DNA of 64,000 nt from Bremia lactucae (taxonomy: Eukaryota > Oomycota > Peronosporomycetes > Peronosporales > Peronosporaceae). Under the pieces are notes generated by a model, which worked only from the letters and a program-made list of their open reading frames with translations, was not told the DNA's origin and searched no databases. The position numbers and the translations under genes were made by a program. This document shows, piece after piece, positions 51,591 to 62,119 of this stretch. Each line of letters starts with the position of its first letter. The stretch's first letter is position 1. The stretch is taken from positions 550,759 through 614,758 of the forward strand of contig NC_090612.1 in NCBI RefSeq assembly GCF_004359215.1. The letters are read 5' to 3'.

Positions 51591-52830
51591 GATACTGCTA
51601 TTAACCGTCATCAATTTCTCTATGAGGCACATGATGCTGTTCTTAGTGGTCGTCTTGGTTTAGAAAAGACCTACGGCTCTGTGAGGCAGAGTTATTGGGG
51701 CCCAACTCTATAAATAGGTTAGCACCTATGTTCTCACATGCGAAACTTGTCAACGATTCAAATTCTCGACATATGCGACGGCCCCGCTTGCCAATTCTCC
51801 CGTACCCACTAGGTGTTGGGAGTCCATCAGTATGGATTTTGTGTTTGGCCTATCGAAAGATTTGGCTGGTAACACGGTCATCGTGGCCTTTGTTACCGTT
51901 TGGGTAGAATTGCTCATTTTTTTATGGTGCCGGATATTAGTTGATGGTGAAGGTATAACAAGGCTGTTTAGTGATCGTAGGTTTCGTCAACATGGGTTCA
52001 CGGTGGCAATTGTCTCCGATAGAGACTCCGCTTCACGGGTACGTTCCGGAAGCCGATCTTCCGATTGCTCGGCACCAGATTGGACATGTCCACGGCGGAG
52101 CATCCGCAGACCGATAATCAAACTGGGCGTGTTAATCGCGACATTGAAGACATTCTGCGCAGCGTGTACCAAAGCGCTGGAGCACAATGCTCCCGGCTGT
52201 TGAGTTTGCGTTTAATAACGCTGTGCATACCTCTACAGGCTATACCCCGCTCTTCGTGAACGGTCTCAAACACCCACGCATCCCATCAATGCGACCACTA
52301 CTTGTTTCAGGGCTTGCTTGGGGGATAGCCGATCGGCTTGCTGATATCAGCCCTGGTACGTTTAAGAAACATGTTGGCGAGTTGTTTGCAATGCGATTAA
52401 ATGTCTTAAGACATGTGCGGGATACAATAGCTGAGTCAAGCAAAAGAAAAAGGCGATGCTAAAGGCAGAAGCTGTATTTTTTTATTCTTATGAGATCGGT
52501 GACCGGGTATTACTGAATGGATAATATCTACCTACTAACGTAGTATCTGCGGTCATTAAGACCAAATTGCGTCCGCACTTTATTTGACCATTTTCGGTCT
52601 TGGCCAGAAAAGGCCTAGCTTATACGCTTATCCTCCCACGCAAGCTGCGTACACGCCCAGTGATCTACGTTGGCTTACTTGAGCCCTACAATGACCCATC
52701 CCATGTGGATTGGAAGGCGCTCGCGACGAGTAAATCGGCTGCGCCGCAGATTGCTGCATCCTCATCGGGAGGTCTAGCTGGCCGCCTGCGTTGCTCGACA
52801 TTGTCCAGCTCCAATCTGTATCGTTCTTAA
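51591..52830 (+). pseudogene. G4 gypsy integrase relic
   Basis: HQFLYEAHDAVLSGRLGLEK (zinc N-terminus), SMDFVFGLSKDLAGN (first Asp), SDRDSAS (second Asp, decayed), GTRLDMSTAEHPQTDNQTGR (Gln-Thr-Asp box, catalytic Glu lost), VEFAFNNAVHTSTGYTPLFV, and the end ARKGLAYTLILPRKLRTRPV, IYVGLLEPYNDPSHVDW. Several shifts. Confidence 0.8.
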
Positions 52831-53340
52831 GAAGGTTGGATAAAGGCAGAGCCATATCAGCGAAATGTTCGCTGTACTTATGCAAGCAGTTGGCTAGGCC
52901 TAGCAACTTACGCAAGTTCTTTGGGATTTTAAGAACCGTCCACTGGACTATGGCTTTAATCTTGGCAGGATCTGCTCTAAGGCCGCGCTTCCCAATGAAG
53001 CATCCTAATACTTTTGCTAATATCCTAATATTAGTGCGCATGCACTCGAGCACGGCTCGCAAATGGGCAATGTGGTATTCCACCTCCGAGCAACCATGCT
53101 CTGTACGACTATGGGCAAAAATGTCATCAAAGCAAGTCTGTGCATAATCTCGATGAGGACGGAACAGTTGAGTCACTAGATGATTAAAAGTCGCAGGTAC
53201 ATTGGAATGCCCTTGTGGCATTACGAATACTTTCCATAGCATGCCGGTTGGGTTGCAAACCGCTGGAAGTAGCTCGCATGAGCAGCTGATAATAATTATC
53301 GACTAAGTCGAGCGCAACCTCGCTCCTAAAATCAAGGAAG
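52800..53340 (-). pseudogene. G4 gypsy reverse transcriptase relic
   Basis: LDLVDNYYQLLMRA near 53300, then FVMPQGHSNVPATFNHLVTQ, QTCFDDIFAHSRTEHG (FDD kept) and DPAKIKAIVQWTVLKIPKNL, then LRKLLGLANCLHKYSEHFAD. It is opposite in strand to the G4 integrase beside it, so the two pieces come from an inversion or from different copies. Confidence 0.82.
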
Positions 53341-53579
53341 ACTGTTAGACTAAAAGAGTCACTTAGTTCTAAGAAATTAAAAAGTTTAACAACTAAGTAA
53401 GTCGTCAAAGCTCGTAGAGCTTAGTGAATCCTAGTTTAAGGGACTCAGTGGTTAGGAGAACAAGTCACAACTAATGCCCGATAGTGTGTACGTTAGGAAG
53501 GCTTATTACTCTCTGATCGCAGCGCAAGCCTTAGGAAGGCACTAGATACTTTAAGATCGAAAGGGGAACTTAACCTAAA
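53341..53579 (+). repeat. Dispersed repeat D, copy 2
   Basis: It matches 45141-45400 and lies between the G4 RT piece and the 5' LTR of G1e. Confidence 0.6.
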
Positions 53580-54017
53580 TGTAATGGGGTGTATCGTTAC
53601 ATGAAATTAACACTTAAAGGTTGCAAACTAATATATTATTTAGAAGGTAGATGATATTTGGAGAATATTACTTTACATGGTAATATTCTAAAAGCTTATA
53701 CATTGGTAGACATAGACCATTATATCTACTTTCTCCCCTGTCCAGTCAGCGCTGGACGCGCGCAAAGAGAAAGACAGAAAGACTTTATTACTTTTTTTGT
53801 TTTAATTTATAATTAAGTCAGTATAAATAGATAGACAAGAGGAACTTATTTATATTAAATACAGTTATCTTTTAACCCTCTTTAAAGCAAGTGTTTTAAA
53901 GAGAAGACTTCCTCTGCACGTTTGAGTGTACGTTAAGTGACGTAAGGCACCACTCGCAACTGAGCAGTGCAAAGTGGACTTGTACTGAAGCAGTACAAGT
54001 CGTAGTGCCCCGATACA
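53580..54017 (+). repeat. 5' LTR of G1e
   Basis: 438 bp, TGTAATGGGGTGTATCGTTA to GTAGTGCCCCGATACA. Compared with the LTR at 59950, the first ~110 bp differ at several places and the rest is almost identical. Confidence 0.93.
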
Positions 54018-54019
54018 CA

Positions 54020-54032
54020 TGGTAGCACTTTG
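54020..54032 (+). other. Candidate primer binding site of G1e
   Basis: TGGTAGCACTTTG three bases after the LTR; the same stands at 60391. The first nine bases are shared with G3. Confidence 0.55.
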
Positions 54033-54073
54033 TAGTCCGTCCAAGGACCACATTTCCTTTATCTAACCTGGAC

Positions 54074-55166
54074 ATGTCAGATGATAATGGAAATACGCGT
54101 CACGTTTCGCGTGAAAGCTTCTCCTTTCTAAGTGACATAGAAAGGAGTACGGTCAAACGAATGAGTTCGACCGTAGGGAACGATGCCATCTTAGCCATGC
54201 TGTCCGGTTTGGACAGATATGCCCTCCATTCAGCCATCGCCAAGTTCATACAAAATGAACTTGACGAGGCGAAGGAGAAGGTAGCTTCGCTTAATCAGCA
54301 AAGCTCTCAACAGGCAGGACTGTTGAGGTTACAACAGGTTTAAAGCCCTGTACCTGGGATGCCGCACACCGGTCGTCCCGAAACCTTAAAGATTGACATC
54401 TCTAAGTATGGGGAAGTCGAAAAAGACTCCCTCTTTAGATGGTTTGTCGAGTTGGACGATGCCATAAGGGCTCGTCACATCGTCGACGAGATGATGCAAG
54501 TCGCATTTGCTCAATTAAATTTGGTAGGTCGTGCCAAAACTTGGGCACTAGTATAAGTTGCGCAACTCATATGTCTTTGGGCGCTAAAGGCTCTTATAGT
54601 CCGGCTCAAACAGACGTCAAAACGCCTAGGGCTAAGTTCAGAGATCGATCACAGCTTCTGAAACTCAAGCAAGGCAAGCGTGATGTTCACGCATATGCCC
54701 AGCACATACGACCCTTAGCAAGTTTTATAACAAATAACCCAGTCCATGAACACACGTTGATTCCGGTGTTCATGCAAGGTCTTACGGACGGTCCCGTAAA
54801 GACCCACCTGTTCCGCTTGGAACTGGATACGCTTGAAGAAGCAATATCCGTTGCGGAACAGGAAGACTTTAGCTTGAGACAGGCTCAAGCTAGTTTGTCA
54901 TCATATCGTCCTCCAAGACGACACGAACGGGAGGTCCAGATCCTATGAACCTCTCTTATGTCGTAAGCGAGAAGCCTCCCTTTTCGAACAACAAGCGATT
55001 GCAGAAATGCAATTGCTGTCAAAAGTTAGGACACTACGCTCATGAGTGCAGCCTCCCACGCCCAGTATCGAGAGGTACTGAACGTAACTATGGATTGAAT
55101 GCCAAAAAGGGCAACGGTGGCGGGTTCGACGTTGTTGCGAAATCGCAACAGCGAGGCGAACCATAA
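54074..55166 (+). pseudogene. Gag of G1e
   Basis: ATG at 54074 (MSDDNGNTRHVSRESFSF), a helical region ending LLRLQQV, a premature TAA at 54341, then in the same frame RPETLKIDISKYGEVEKDSL. A shift near 54556 leads to the capsid C-terminal part (FRDRSQLLKLKQGKRDVHAY, VFMQGLTDGPVKTHLF, EEAISVAEQEDFSLRQAQAS). The CCHC zinc knuckle CNCCQKLGHYAHEC is at about 55008-55050. The same TAA and shift occur in the neighbouring copy at 60712 and ~60927, while the G2 gag at 14801 reads through this place without a stop. The stop is therefore a lesion. Confidence 0.88.
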
Positions 55167-55316
55167 AAAAACCGTCGGGGTCAGTAGGGGCGCAACGCCC
55201 TACTGATCCAACCTCAAGAGAATTTGCAAACTCTTGACTAAAGTTGCTCCAGACACACAATCATTATGTTCTCTGCACCTGGTGATAAGGTATCCCTCAT
55301 CACCTTCAACTAAAAA

Positions 55317-55868
55317 GTGACAAATGATTTGTCACTTATAGCCCTAGTGGACTGCGGAGCATCGAATAACTTTATTCGTCGCCAGTCGCTAGAGGGTCGT
55401 AGGCTAAAATATGTTGAGCGTGACATCCCTCCAATGAGGATGACGGTGTGTCTTGCGACAAGCGCATCGATAAAAGTAATGAAACGCGTAGTGAAATTGC
55501 ACTACACGTTAAGAGATGTACAGTATGATGAAAATTTCACCGTACTGAATTTGGATGACAAATTTGATGTCATCCTAGGTTTACTTTGGCTCAGAAAATT
55601 CGAGCCAAGGATCAGCTGGCAGCATCGATCCGTAAAGATGCCTGCCACTTGTTCATCAGATAGCCATCTGATGAACGTCTTGGAGCGTCCACAAGCTTGT
55701 GGATATACTACGAGTGAGTGCGATGGCCTCACTTGTGCTACGGTCGTTAGTACGACTGCTCAAGATCACAGTGTGATTACTAATCACACGGTGGAGTCAG
55801 CTGCCAGCGGCTGTGCGAATACACAGGCAGCGCCTAAGGTCCACCACTCGAAAAGTCGAGTGGATTAA
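55317..55868 (+). pseudogene. Protease domain of G1e
   Basis: LIALVDCGASNNFIRRQSLE carries the DCGAS active site. FDVILGLLWLRKFEPRISWQ is the ILGxxWL flap/second-half signature. A Cys/Thr-rich linker follows to 55868. 183 codons open; the ORF opens downstream of a frame break from gag. Confidence 0.88.
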
Positions 55869-56380
55869 GACATAAATGTACGCCAAGCGGGCGACATGCA
55901 AGGAAGATGCCGATTACTTAAGAGGGGCAACACGATGATCCTAGGTCGAGCAGAGAGTCGACCGTAGAGGACCCGACTGTAATAGCACAATCACAGTCGG
56001 AAGACGTTGAGAGAATAAGTCCCCAATTACTTGAGGAGAAAAATCCTCAAATAGTTAATGCTGAAGTGACTAGGCTTTAGCATCCCGAGGGATTGATCCC
56101 TCGGCAGCCTGTGGATAAGTCCCAGGAAGAAACCGAGACATTGACTGTCTTGGTTAATGACGGATCAAGAGTAGGCGCTTATACTCTTGATCTGTATGCG
56201 CCTCCGAAGTTAACTTCGGAGATAACTCAATTACCAACCCTAGAAACCAAGCGGTTCTTGAAATCTGCATAGTGGTAGAATCAAGCAGATCGACGTACTC
56301 GTCACAGAGTTCGAATTCGTAACCGATATACGGTCAGCGGTAATTTTTGCAGAGGCCGAACGGGTTCTCAGCAGATCATC
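55869..56380 (+). pseudogene. Pol spacer of G1e
   Basis: Linker between protease and RT in broken frames, with several near-palindromic words such as 'cctcaaatagttaatg' and 'gggattgatccctcgg'. The same spacer is at 61615-62100 and 39453-40020. Confidence 0.6.
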
Positions 56381-56381
56381 G

Positions 56382-57330
56382 ATGGACGAAAGTGTCCTCG
56401 ATGTGAAGAATCGGATTGAGAGATATACTACTCAATCCTGGGAGTCACTTAAGACAAATCCTTTATATAAGGATTTGATCGAATTCAGGATGTATTCCCT
56501 GAAACAGTTCCATGCGAGTTGCCTAAGGATAAAGGCACTCGACATGAGATCGGGCTCAAACTGGGCTCGAAGTACTGTGTCATGAACCAGTGGCCACTGC
56601 CTTGTGAGCAAGTACTTGCGAGCGACAAAGTCTTTATCGATCGATTAAAAGCGGGCCATGTGAGGGAGTCAACCGCTTCACATAGCTATCCGACCTACTG
56701 TGTGCGAATAGCCACAGGAAGGTGGCGGATAGTGCACGCATTCAATAAACTGAATGCTGGAACGGTACCGGCTCGAACGCCGATACCTAGAAAGGACGTA
56801 ATTATAAATGGTATGTCTAAGAGTACTAACTTTTCGTATATGGATCTGATGAATGGATTTTATCAGATCCTTAAGCGTGAACGGGACATCCCGTACACAG
56901 CAGTGAGCACTCGTAGCGGGATTCTCTTGAAATGGCTACTTATGCCACAGAGCTTAGTAACGCCCCTGCAACATTCAATAGATGCGTAACGAATCTGTTG
57001 AGACCGGTGCGAGAATTCGCACCGAGTTACTTTGACGATGTATTTGTCCACAGCCGAGCCATGGATGGAAAGACGGACGTGGAAGTTCATAAAATTCACG
57101 TTCGTCAGGTTCTTACACTTATGCGAAAGCATAAGTTGTACGCAAATCTCAAAAATTGTATATTCGCTGCAAGCGAAATACCACTTCTTGGGTGCATCGT
57201 TGGTAAACGTGGCGTGCGCCCTGATCCCGTAAAGATCAAGGCAATTACCGACTGGCCAGTTCCAGTCGATGTCAAGGGACTCAGAATGTTCCTTGGATTA
57301 GCGGCGTACTTGCACAAGTACTCCCGCAAT
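56382..57330 (+). pseudogene. Reverse transcriptase of G1e
   Basis: LKLGSKYCVMNQWPLPCEQV, IVHAFNKLNAGTVPARTPIP, MDLMNGFYQILKRERDIPYT (catalytic Asp in MDLMNGF), then after a shift NAPATFNRCVTNLLRPV, SYFDDVFVHSRAMDGK (YFDD pair intact), CIFAASEIPLLGCIVGKRGV. The best YxDD box in the window. Confidence 0.9.
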
Positions 57331-57830
57331 TATGCCAAGTTGACAATTCATCTGTTTCGTCTCTTGAAGAAAGACGAGAAATGGTTATGGACGCTGATTG
57401 TCAGCGTTCCTTTTTTTAAAGGTATCAAGCAAAGCTTGATGCAACCGTCCATCTTGGCGATTGCAAATAAAGACAGACCATGCCATGTGGTCTGTGACGC
57501 CAGCGATTTCGCAATCGGCTGTGCGCGGAGCGCGTCGTCTGTTACCAATCGCGTCAGCTGCAACCAGCTGAACGCAATTACTCAGTGCATGACAAGGAAC
57601 TCCTTACCATGAAATATGCACTGGCCAAGTTTAGGGTCTATATCGTCGGAGATAGACCGTTCATCGTATATACGGACCATGCGTCATTACGCACGGCCGT
57701 AAATAGCCCACACCTCCCGAAAAAATTGGCGAGGTGGCTATCCTTTTCGCGGAGTATAATTTCTTCGTGGAATATAACCAGGACGACTTAATGTCATCAC
57801 TGATGCGTTATCACGCCGACCCGGTTTCGA
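57331..57830 (+). pseudogene. RNase H of G1e
   Basis: CHVVCDASDFAIGCA, a short deletion before SASSVTNRVS, then PFIVYTDHASLRTAVNSPHL and a decayed tail. Two frames. Confidence 0.85.
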
Positions 57831-58079
57831 GCCGGCTGCGCATTCCAACAGTGAAAATAATCCCACTGTTGCAACACTCAGTACGATTGTTCCGTCATTA
57901 ACCTTAGTTGATGACATAAATAAAGCCTACAAAGAAGATAAGGACCTTCTATGTTTGATGGATCATTTAATGAATCCATCCGATAAATCTTTTAAAAATC
58001 TACCGGCTTTATATCGATCGGCATTCGATCGATACACAACACGTAACGGCTTATTGTATTAAACAGCCGTGACCGGCGA

Positions 58080-58960
58080 CACCCCACGTGTCGTCGTCCC
58101 AACTCACAATGATTTGTGCTTGCACATCATGTATGAGTGTAACGATGCACCAACAAGTGGGCTTCGTGGACGTGAGAAAACTTGTCTCACAGTAAGTCGC
58201 GACTTTTACTGGGCCCGCTAGTATCAGTTCGTGCGCAAGTACATTAATGCTTGCGAGGTATGCCAACGGGTGAAGCCTAGCCCTTCATCCCGTGCGCCGC
58301 TCCAACCTCTACCACTTCCGGCAGAGTGTTGGCAGTCCGTATTTATGGACTTCGTCTTCGGATTTCCCGAAGACGATCACAAAAACAATGGAATCCTTGT
58401 TTTTGTAGACCGATTCAGCAAGATGGTACATCTTACTGCACCCACCCAATTAGAAAGATCCTCTAGTAAAAGGGGGGGATTCTCACGAGCAAGTTATTTC
58501 TGGATCATGCTGATCACGCGTCGAAGTTAACAACGACGCGAATGATGTCGATGTCGAAGTAATCAACATCGAAACTGAGAAAACTCTCATGGCAGTGCGC
58601 ACAAAGCGCACTGAAAAATACAAAACAAATGAGTTAGCAGAGGAATTTCTGCTGACTTGAGAATTAGTCATCCGTTTCGAACAGGATTCCATTGCTAACG
58701 CAGTGGACCGTCAGAATCGGAACGTAGACAAACATGTAGTAGTACTAGGTCATTAAATTTAAATGAAACGTTCTTTCATTAAAATTTAATGACCTAGTAC
58801 TACTCTCTACGGTAAACTTACCTAAGCGTGTAGTCACTCATGTGGGTAGCAGTAAACTACTACCCAAGTTCATTGGGCCTTTCCGTGTACTGCATCGCAA
58901 AGGCAATACGTAAACAGTAGGATTGCCACGTAGGATGCGTTCGCATCCTACATTTTGCGT
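58080..58960 (+). pseudogene. Integrase of G1e, core truncated
   Basis: YINACEVCQRVKP (Cys pair of the zinc site), then FMDFVFGFPEDDHKNNGILV and FVDRFSKMVHL (first catalytic Asp). At about 58450-58490 the sequence jumps past the second Asp and the Glu to a G-run and the late linker (EEFLLT, stop, ELVIRF). A deletion and a local inverted copy (58736-58803) follow before the end RMRSHPTFCVGRLRPYNQH. Confidence 0.85.
58736..58803. repeat. Local inverted repeat in G1e integrase
   Basis: 'tagtagtactaggtcattaa' at 58737 recurs as its complement 'ttaatgacctagtactactc' ending at 58805, with 'atttaaatgaa'/'ttcattaaaattta' inside. It looks like a fold-back copy of ~30 bp made during repair or reverse transcription. 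Confidence 0.7.
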
Positions 58961-59838
58961 TGGTCGGCTCCGCCCGTACAATCAGCACGCGGTTTCTTCC
59001 GAGGACGGACCTGACCACCCTTTTCAAAAATCCTTAAGAGATTCTTGTGGTCACGAACCAGATTCTCATGCTGAAACTGGAGACTCTCATGTCCGGTCCG
59101 AAGATCCTCGAAACTGCGATGAGCTGACGAAAGCTCATCACGAAGAGCGTGACAATTCCGTTCGTACTCTAACATAGAGAACGCACTTTTCGAACGGTCT
59201 TGAAACCATTCGATATGATGAGCCTGCACCGTCTGCTCTAACGAGCGCTTACCGCGCTCGTGATCCAGTCCTTCCTCCAAATCATGGAGGAAGCGATCGA
59301 GTTTGCCGATCTTCGACTCTAGATCCGACACATGGGTTGGATCTAATTTCTCCTACTCCACCACAACCATTGGTGGAATCCCACGGTGGTCAACGTTTCC
59401 TTGTCGAACATAACTCAACCACCGTGATGTAAAGGGGTAGCGAACGAGTTATCTTGTTCGCTGGCGCGGTTATCCACCTTCACATGACAGCTGGGAGCCT
59501 CGTTCCCAGTTGATTGTTGACGTTGAGGGCCTCGTCCGTCAGTACGACAAGATCCATCCGAAGCCATTAGCCTGACGATGATCAGGCGACTGTTCTGTTC
59601 TCCCCGAGTCGGCCATTTCGTCCGACTCGCATTCGTAAAAGACCTCCAAAGAGGGGTCGCATTCACGTGGTGTATCACCACGTGTACCCGCAACATTTAG
59701 AGTTGCGGGACAAGATGATACTACGGCAGACGGAACGTCTGCCGCAAGAGACAATAATGCGTCGCCCGCGGCTGCATGAGCCGCAGCCGAATGCGCCGCA
59801 CTATTCGCATATCGCATGGACTTGTTAACCAAGCGCAT
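58948..59838 (-). pseudogene. Antisense ORF of G1 element (aORF, copy G1e)
   Basis: ATG at 59838, 112 bp inside the LTR: MRLVNKSMRYANSAAHSAAA, AGDALLSLAADVPSAV, CDPSLEVFYECESDEMADSG. After a shift, TDGRGPQRQQSTGNEAPSCH. Then an open 127-codon block from 59331 to 58948: MSDLESKIGKLDRFLHDLEE, SLEQTVQAHHIEWFQDRSKS, MLEYERNCHALRDELSSAHR, FQHENLVRDHKNLLRIFEKG, ending RPRKKPRADCTGGADQRKM. The leucine/aromatic spacing fits a coiled coil of over 90 residues, with a nuclear-localisation-like tail. It overlaps the chromodomain and integrase end on the other strand. Confidence 0.65.
59370..59575 (+). pseudogene. Chromodomain and C-terminus of G1e pol
   Basis: ESHGGQRFLVEH, a TAA, a shift, then VDVEGLVRQYDKIHPKPLA and the stop at 59573-59575. 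The middle of the domain is frameshifted. It shows pol normally ends ~360 bp before the polypurine tract. Confidence 0.78.
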
Positions 59839-59935
59839 AGAATTAATAATGATGAATCTGACCAATCAACATCGTTTTTATAAAGTGGTCCTATAGTGAC
59901 CACTCTATTCAATGACAGTCAGAGTGATTGTCGTT

Positions 59936-59949
59936 TGAGGGAGGGGTGA
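59936..59949 (+). other. Polypurine tract of G1e
   Basis: TGAGGGAGGGGTGA directly before the LTR. Confidence 0.8.
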
Positions 59950-60388
59950 TGTAATGGGGTGTATCGTTACATGAAATTAACACTTAAAGGTTGCTTACTA
60001 ATACATTATTTAAAAGGTAGATAATATTTGGAGAATGTTACTTTACATGGTAATATTCTAAAAGCTTATCCATTGGTAGACACAGACCATTATATCTACT
60101 TTCTCCCCTGTCCAGTCAGCGCTGGACGCGCGCAAAAAGAAAGACAGATAAGACTTTATTACTTTTTTTGTTTTAATTTATAATTAAGTCAGTATAAATA
60201 GATAGACAAGAAGAACTTATTTATATTAAATACAGTTATCTTTTAACCCTCTTTAAAGCAAGTGTTTTAAAGAGAAGACTTCCTCTGCACGTTTGAGTGT
60301 ACGTTAAGTGACGTAAGGCACCACTCGCAACTGAGCAGTGCAAAGTGGACTTGTACTGAAGCAGTACAAGTCGTAGTGCCCCGATACA
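59950..60388 (+). repeat. LTR shared by G1e (3') and G1f (5')
   Basis: 439 bp, TGTAATGGGGTGTATCGTTA to GTAGTGCCCCGATACA. A polypurine tract lies on its left and a primer site and gag on its right, so it serves both elements. Confidence 0.93.
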
Positions 60389-60444
60389 CATGGTAGCACT
60401 TTGTAGTCCGTCCAAGGACCACATTTCCTTTATCTAACCTGGAC

Positions 60445-61330
60445 ATGTCAGATGATAATGGAAATACGCGTCACGTTTCGCGTGAAAGCTTCTCCTTTCT
60501 AAGTGACATAGAAAGGAGTACGGTCAAACGAATGAGTTCGACCGTAGGGAACGATGCCATCTTAGCCATGCTGTCCGGTTTGGACAGATATGCCCTCCAT
60601 TCAGCCATCGCCAAGTTCATACAAAATGAACTTGACGAGGCGAAGGAGAAGGTAGCTTCGCTTAATCAGCAAAGCTCTCAACAGGCAGGACTGTTGAGGT
60701 TACAACAGGTTTAAAGCCCTGTACCTGGGATGCCGCACACCGGTCGTCCCGAAACCTTAAAGATTGACATCTCTAAGTATGGGGAAGTCGAAAAAGACTC
60801 CCTCTTTAGATGGTTTGTCGAGTTGGACGATGCCATAAGGGCTCGTCACATCGTCGACGAGATGATGCAAGTCGCATTTGCTCAATTAAATTTGGTAGGT
60901 CGTGCCAAAACTTGGGCACTAGTATAAGTTGCGCAACTCATATGTCTTTGGGCGCTAAAGGCTCTTATAGTCCGGCTCAAACAGACGTCAAAACGCCTAG
61001 GGCTAAGTTCAGAGATCGATCACAGCTTCTGAAACTCAAGCAAGGCAAGCGTGATGTTCACGCATATGCCCAGCACATACGACTCTTAGCGAGTTGTATA
61101 ACAAATAACCCAGTCCATGAACACACATTGATTACGGTGTTCATGCAAGGTCTCACGAACGGTCCCGAAAGACCCACCTGTTCCGCTTGGAACTGGATAC
61201 GCTTGAAGAAGCAATATCCGTTGCGGAACAGAAAGACTTTAGCTTGCGACAGGCTCAAGCTAGTTTGTCATCATATCGTCCTCCAAGACGACACGAACTG
61301 GGAGGTCCAGAACCTATGAACCTCTCTTAT
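60445..61330 (+). pseudogene. Gag of G1f
   Basis: The first 154 codons equal those of G1e, including the TAA at 60712 and the shift near 60927. Later it diverges: a one-base loss near 61165 scrambles the end, and the zinc knuckle is deleted (the sequence jumps from the ...PEPMNLSYV word straight to the protease). Confidence 0.88.
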
Positions 61331-61611
61331 GTGACAAATTATTTGTCACTTATAGCCCTAGTGGACTGTGGAGCGTCGAATAACTTTATTCGTCGCCAGT
61401 CGCTAGTCATGAAATGAACGTCTTGGAGCGTTTACAAGCTTGTGGATGTACTACAAGTGAGTGCGATGGCCTCACTTGTGCAACGGTCGTTAGTACGACT
61501 GCACAAGATCACAGTGTGATTACTGATCACACTGTAGAGTCAGCTGCCAGCGGCTGTGCGAATACACAGGCAGCGCCTAAGGTCCACCACTCGAAAAGTC
61601 GAGTGGATTAA
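61331..61611 (+). pseudogene. Protease of G1f, mostly deleted
   Basis: LIALVDCGASNNFIRRQSL is kept (active site), then a jump at ~61407 to MNVLERLQACGCTTSECDGL. The ILGxxWL half is missing, so no functional protease. Confidence 0.85.
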
Positions 61612-62100
61612 GACATAAATGTACGCCAAGCGGGTGACATCCAAGAAAGATACCGATTACTTAAGAGGGACAACACGATAATCCTTGGTCGAGTAGAGAG
61701 TCGACCGTAGAGGACCTGACTGTAATAGCACAATCACAGTCGGAAGATGTTGAGGGAATAAGTCTCCAAGTTCTTGAGGAGAAAAATCCTCAAATAGTTA
61801 ATTTTGAAGTGACTAGACTTCAGCATCCCGAGGGATGATCCCTCGGCAGCCTGTGGATAAGTCCCAGGAAGAAACCGAGACATTGACTGTCTTGGTTAAT
61901 GACGGATCAAGAGTAGGCGCTTATACTCTTGATCTGTATGCGCCTCCGAAGTTGACTTCGGAGATAAATCAATAACCAACCCAAGAACCCAAGCGGTTCT
62001 TGAGAGATCTACATAGTGTTGAATCAAGCAGATCTGTGTACTCGTGTACAGAGGACGAATGCGTAACCGAAATTTGGTCAGCGGTAATTTTTGCAGAGAA
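61612..62100 (+). pseudogene. Pol spacer of G1f
   Basis: Same linker as at 55869-56380, with small indels; no domain recognised. Confidence 0.6.
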
Positions 62101-62119
62101 CGAACGGGTTCTCAGCAGC

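Larger units (their letters stand above)
53580..60388 (+). mobile_element. G1 gypsy chromovirus, full-length, inactive (G1e)
   Basis: 6.8 kb from LTR to LTR: 5' LTR, primer site, gag, protease, RT, RNase H, integrase, chromodomain, polypurine tract, 3' LTR. Gag has a TAA and a frameshift, RT and RNase H have shifts, and the integrase catalytic core is cut short. Its 3' LTR is also the 5' LTR of the next element. Confidence 0.92.

Noticed and set aside
53865..54053. Minus-strand 62-codon ORF repeated identically at 60236-60424
   Set aside because: It lies within the G1 LTR; its recurrence reflects the LTR, and it begins outside any conserved start. Similar frames in other LTRs are broken.
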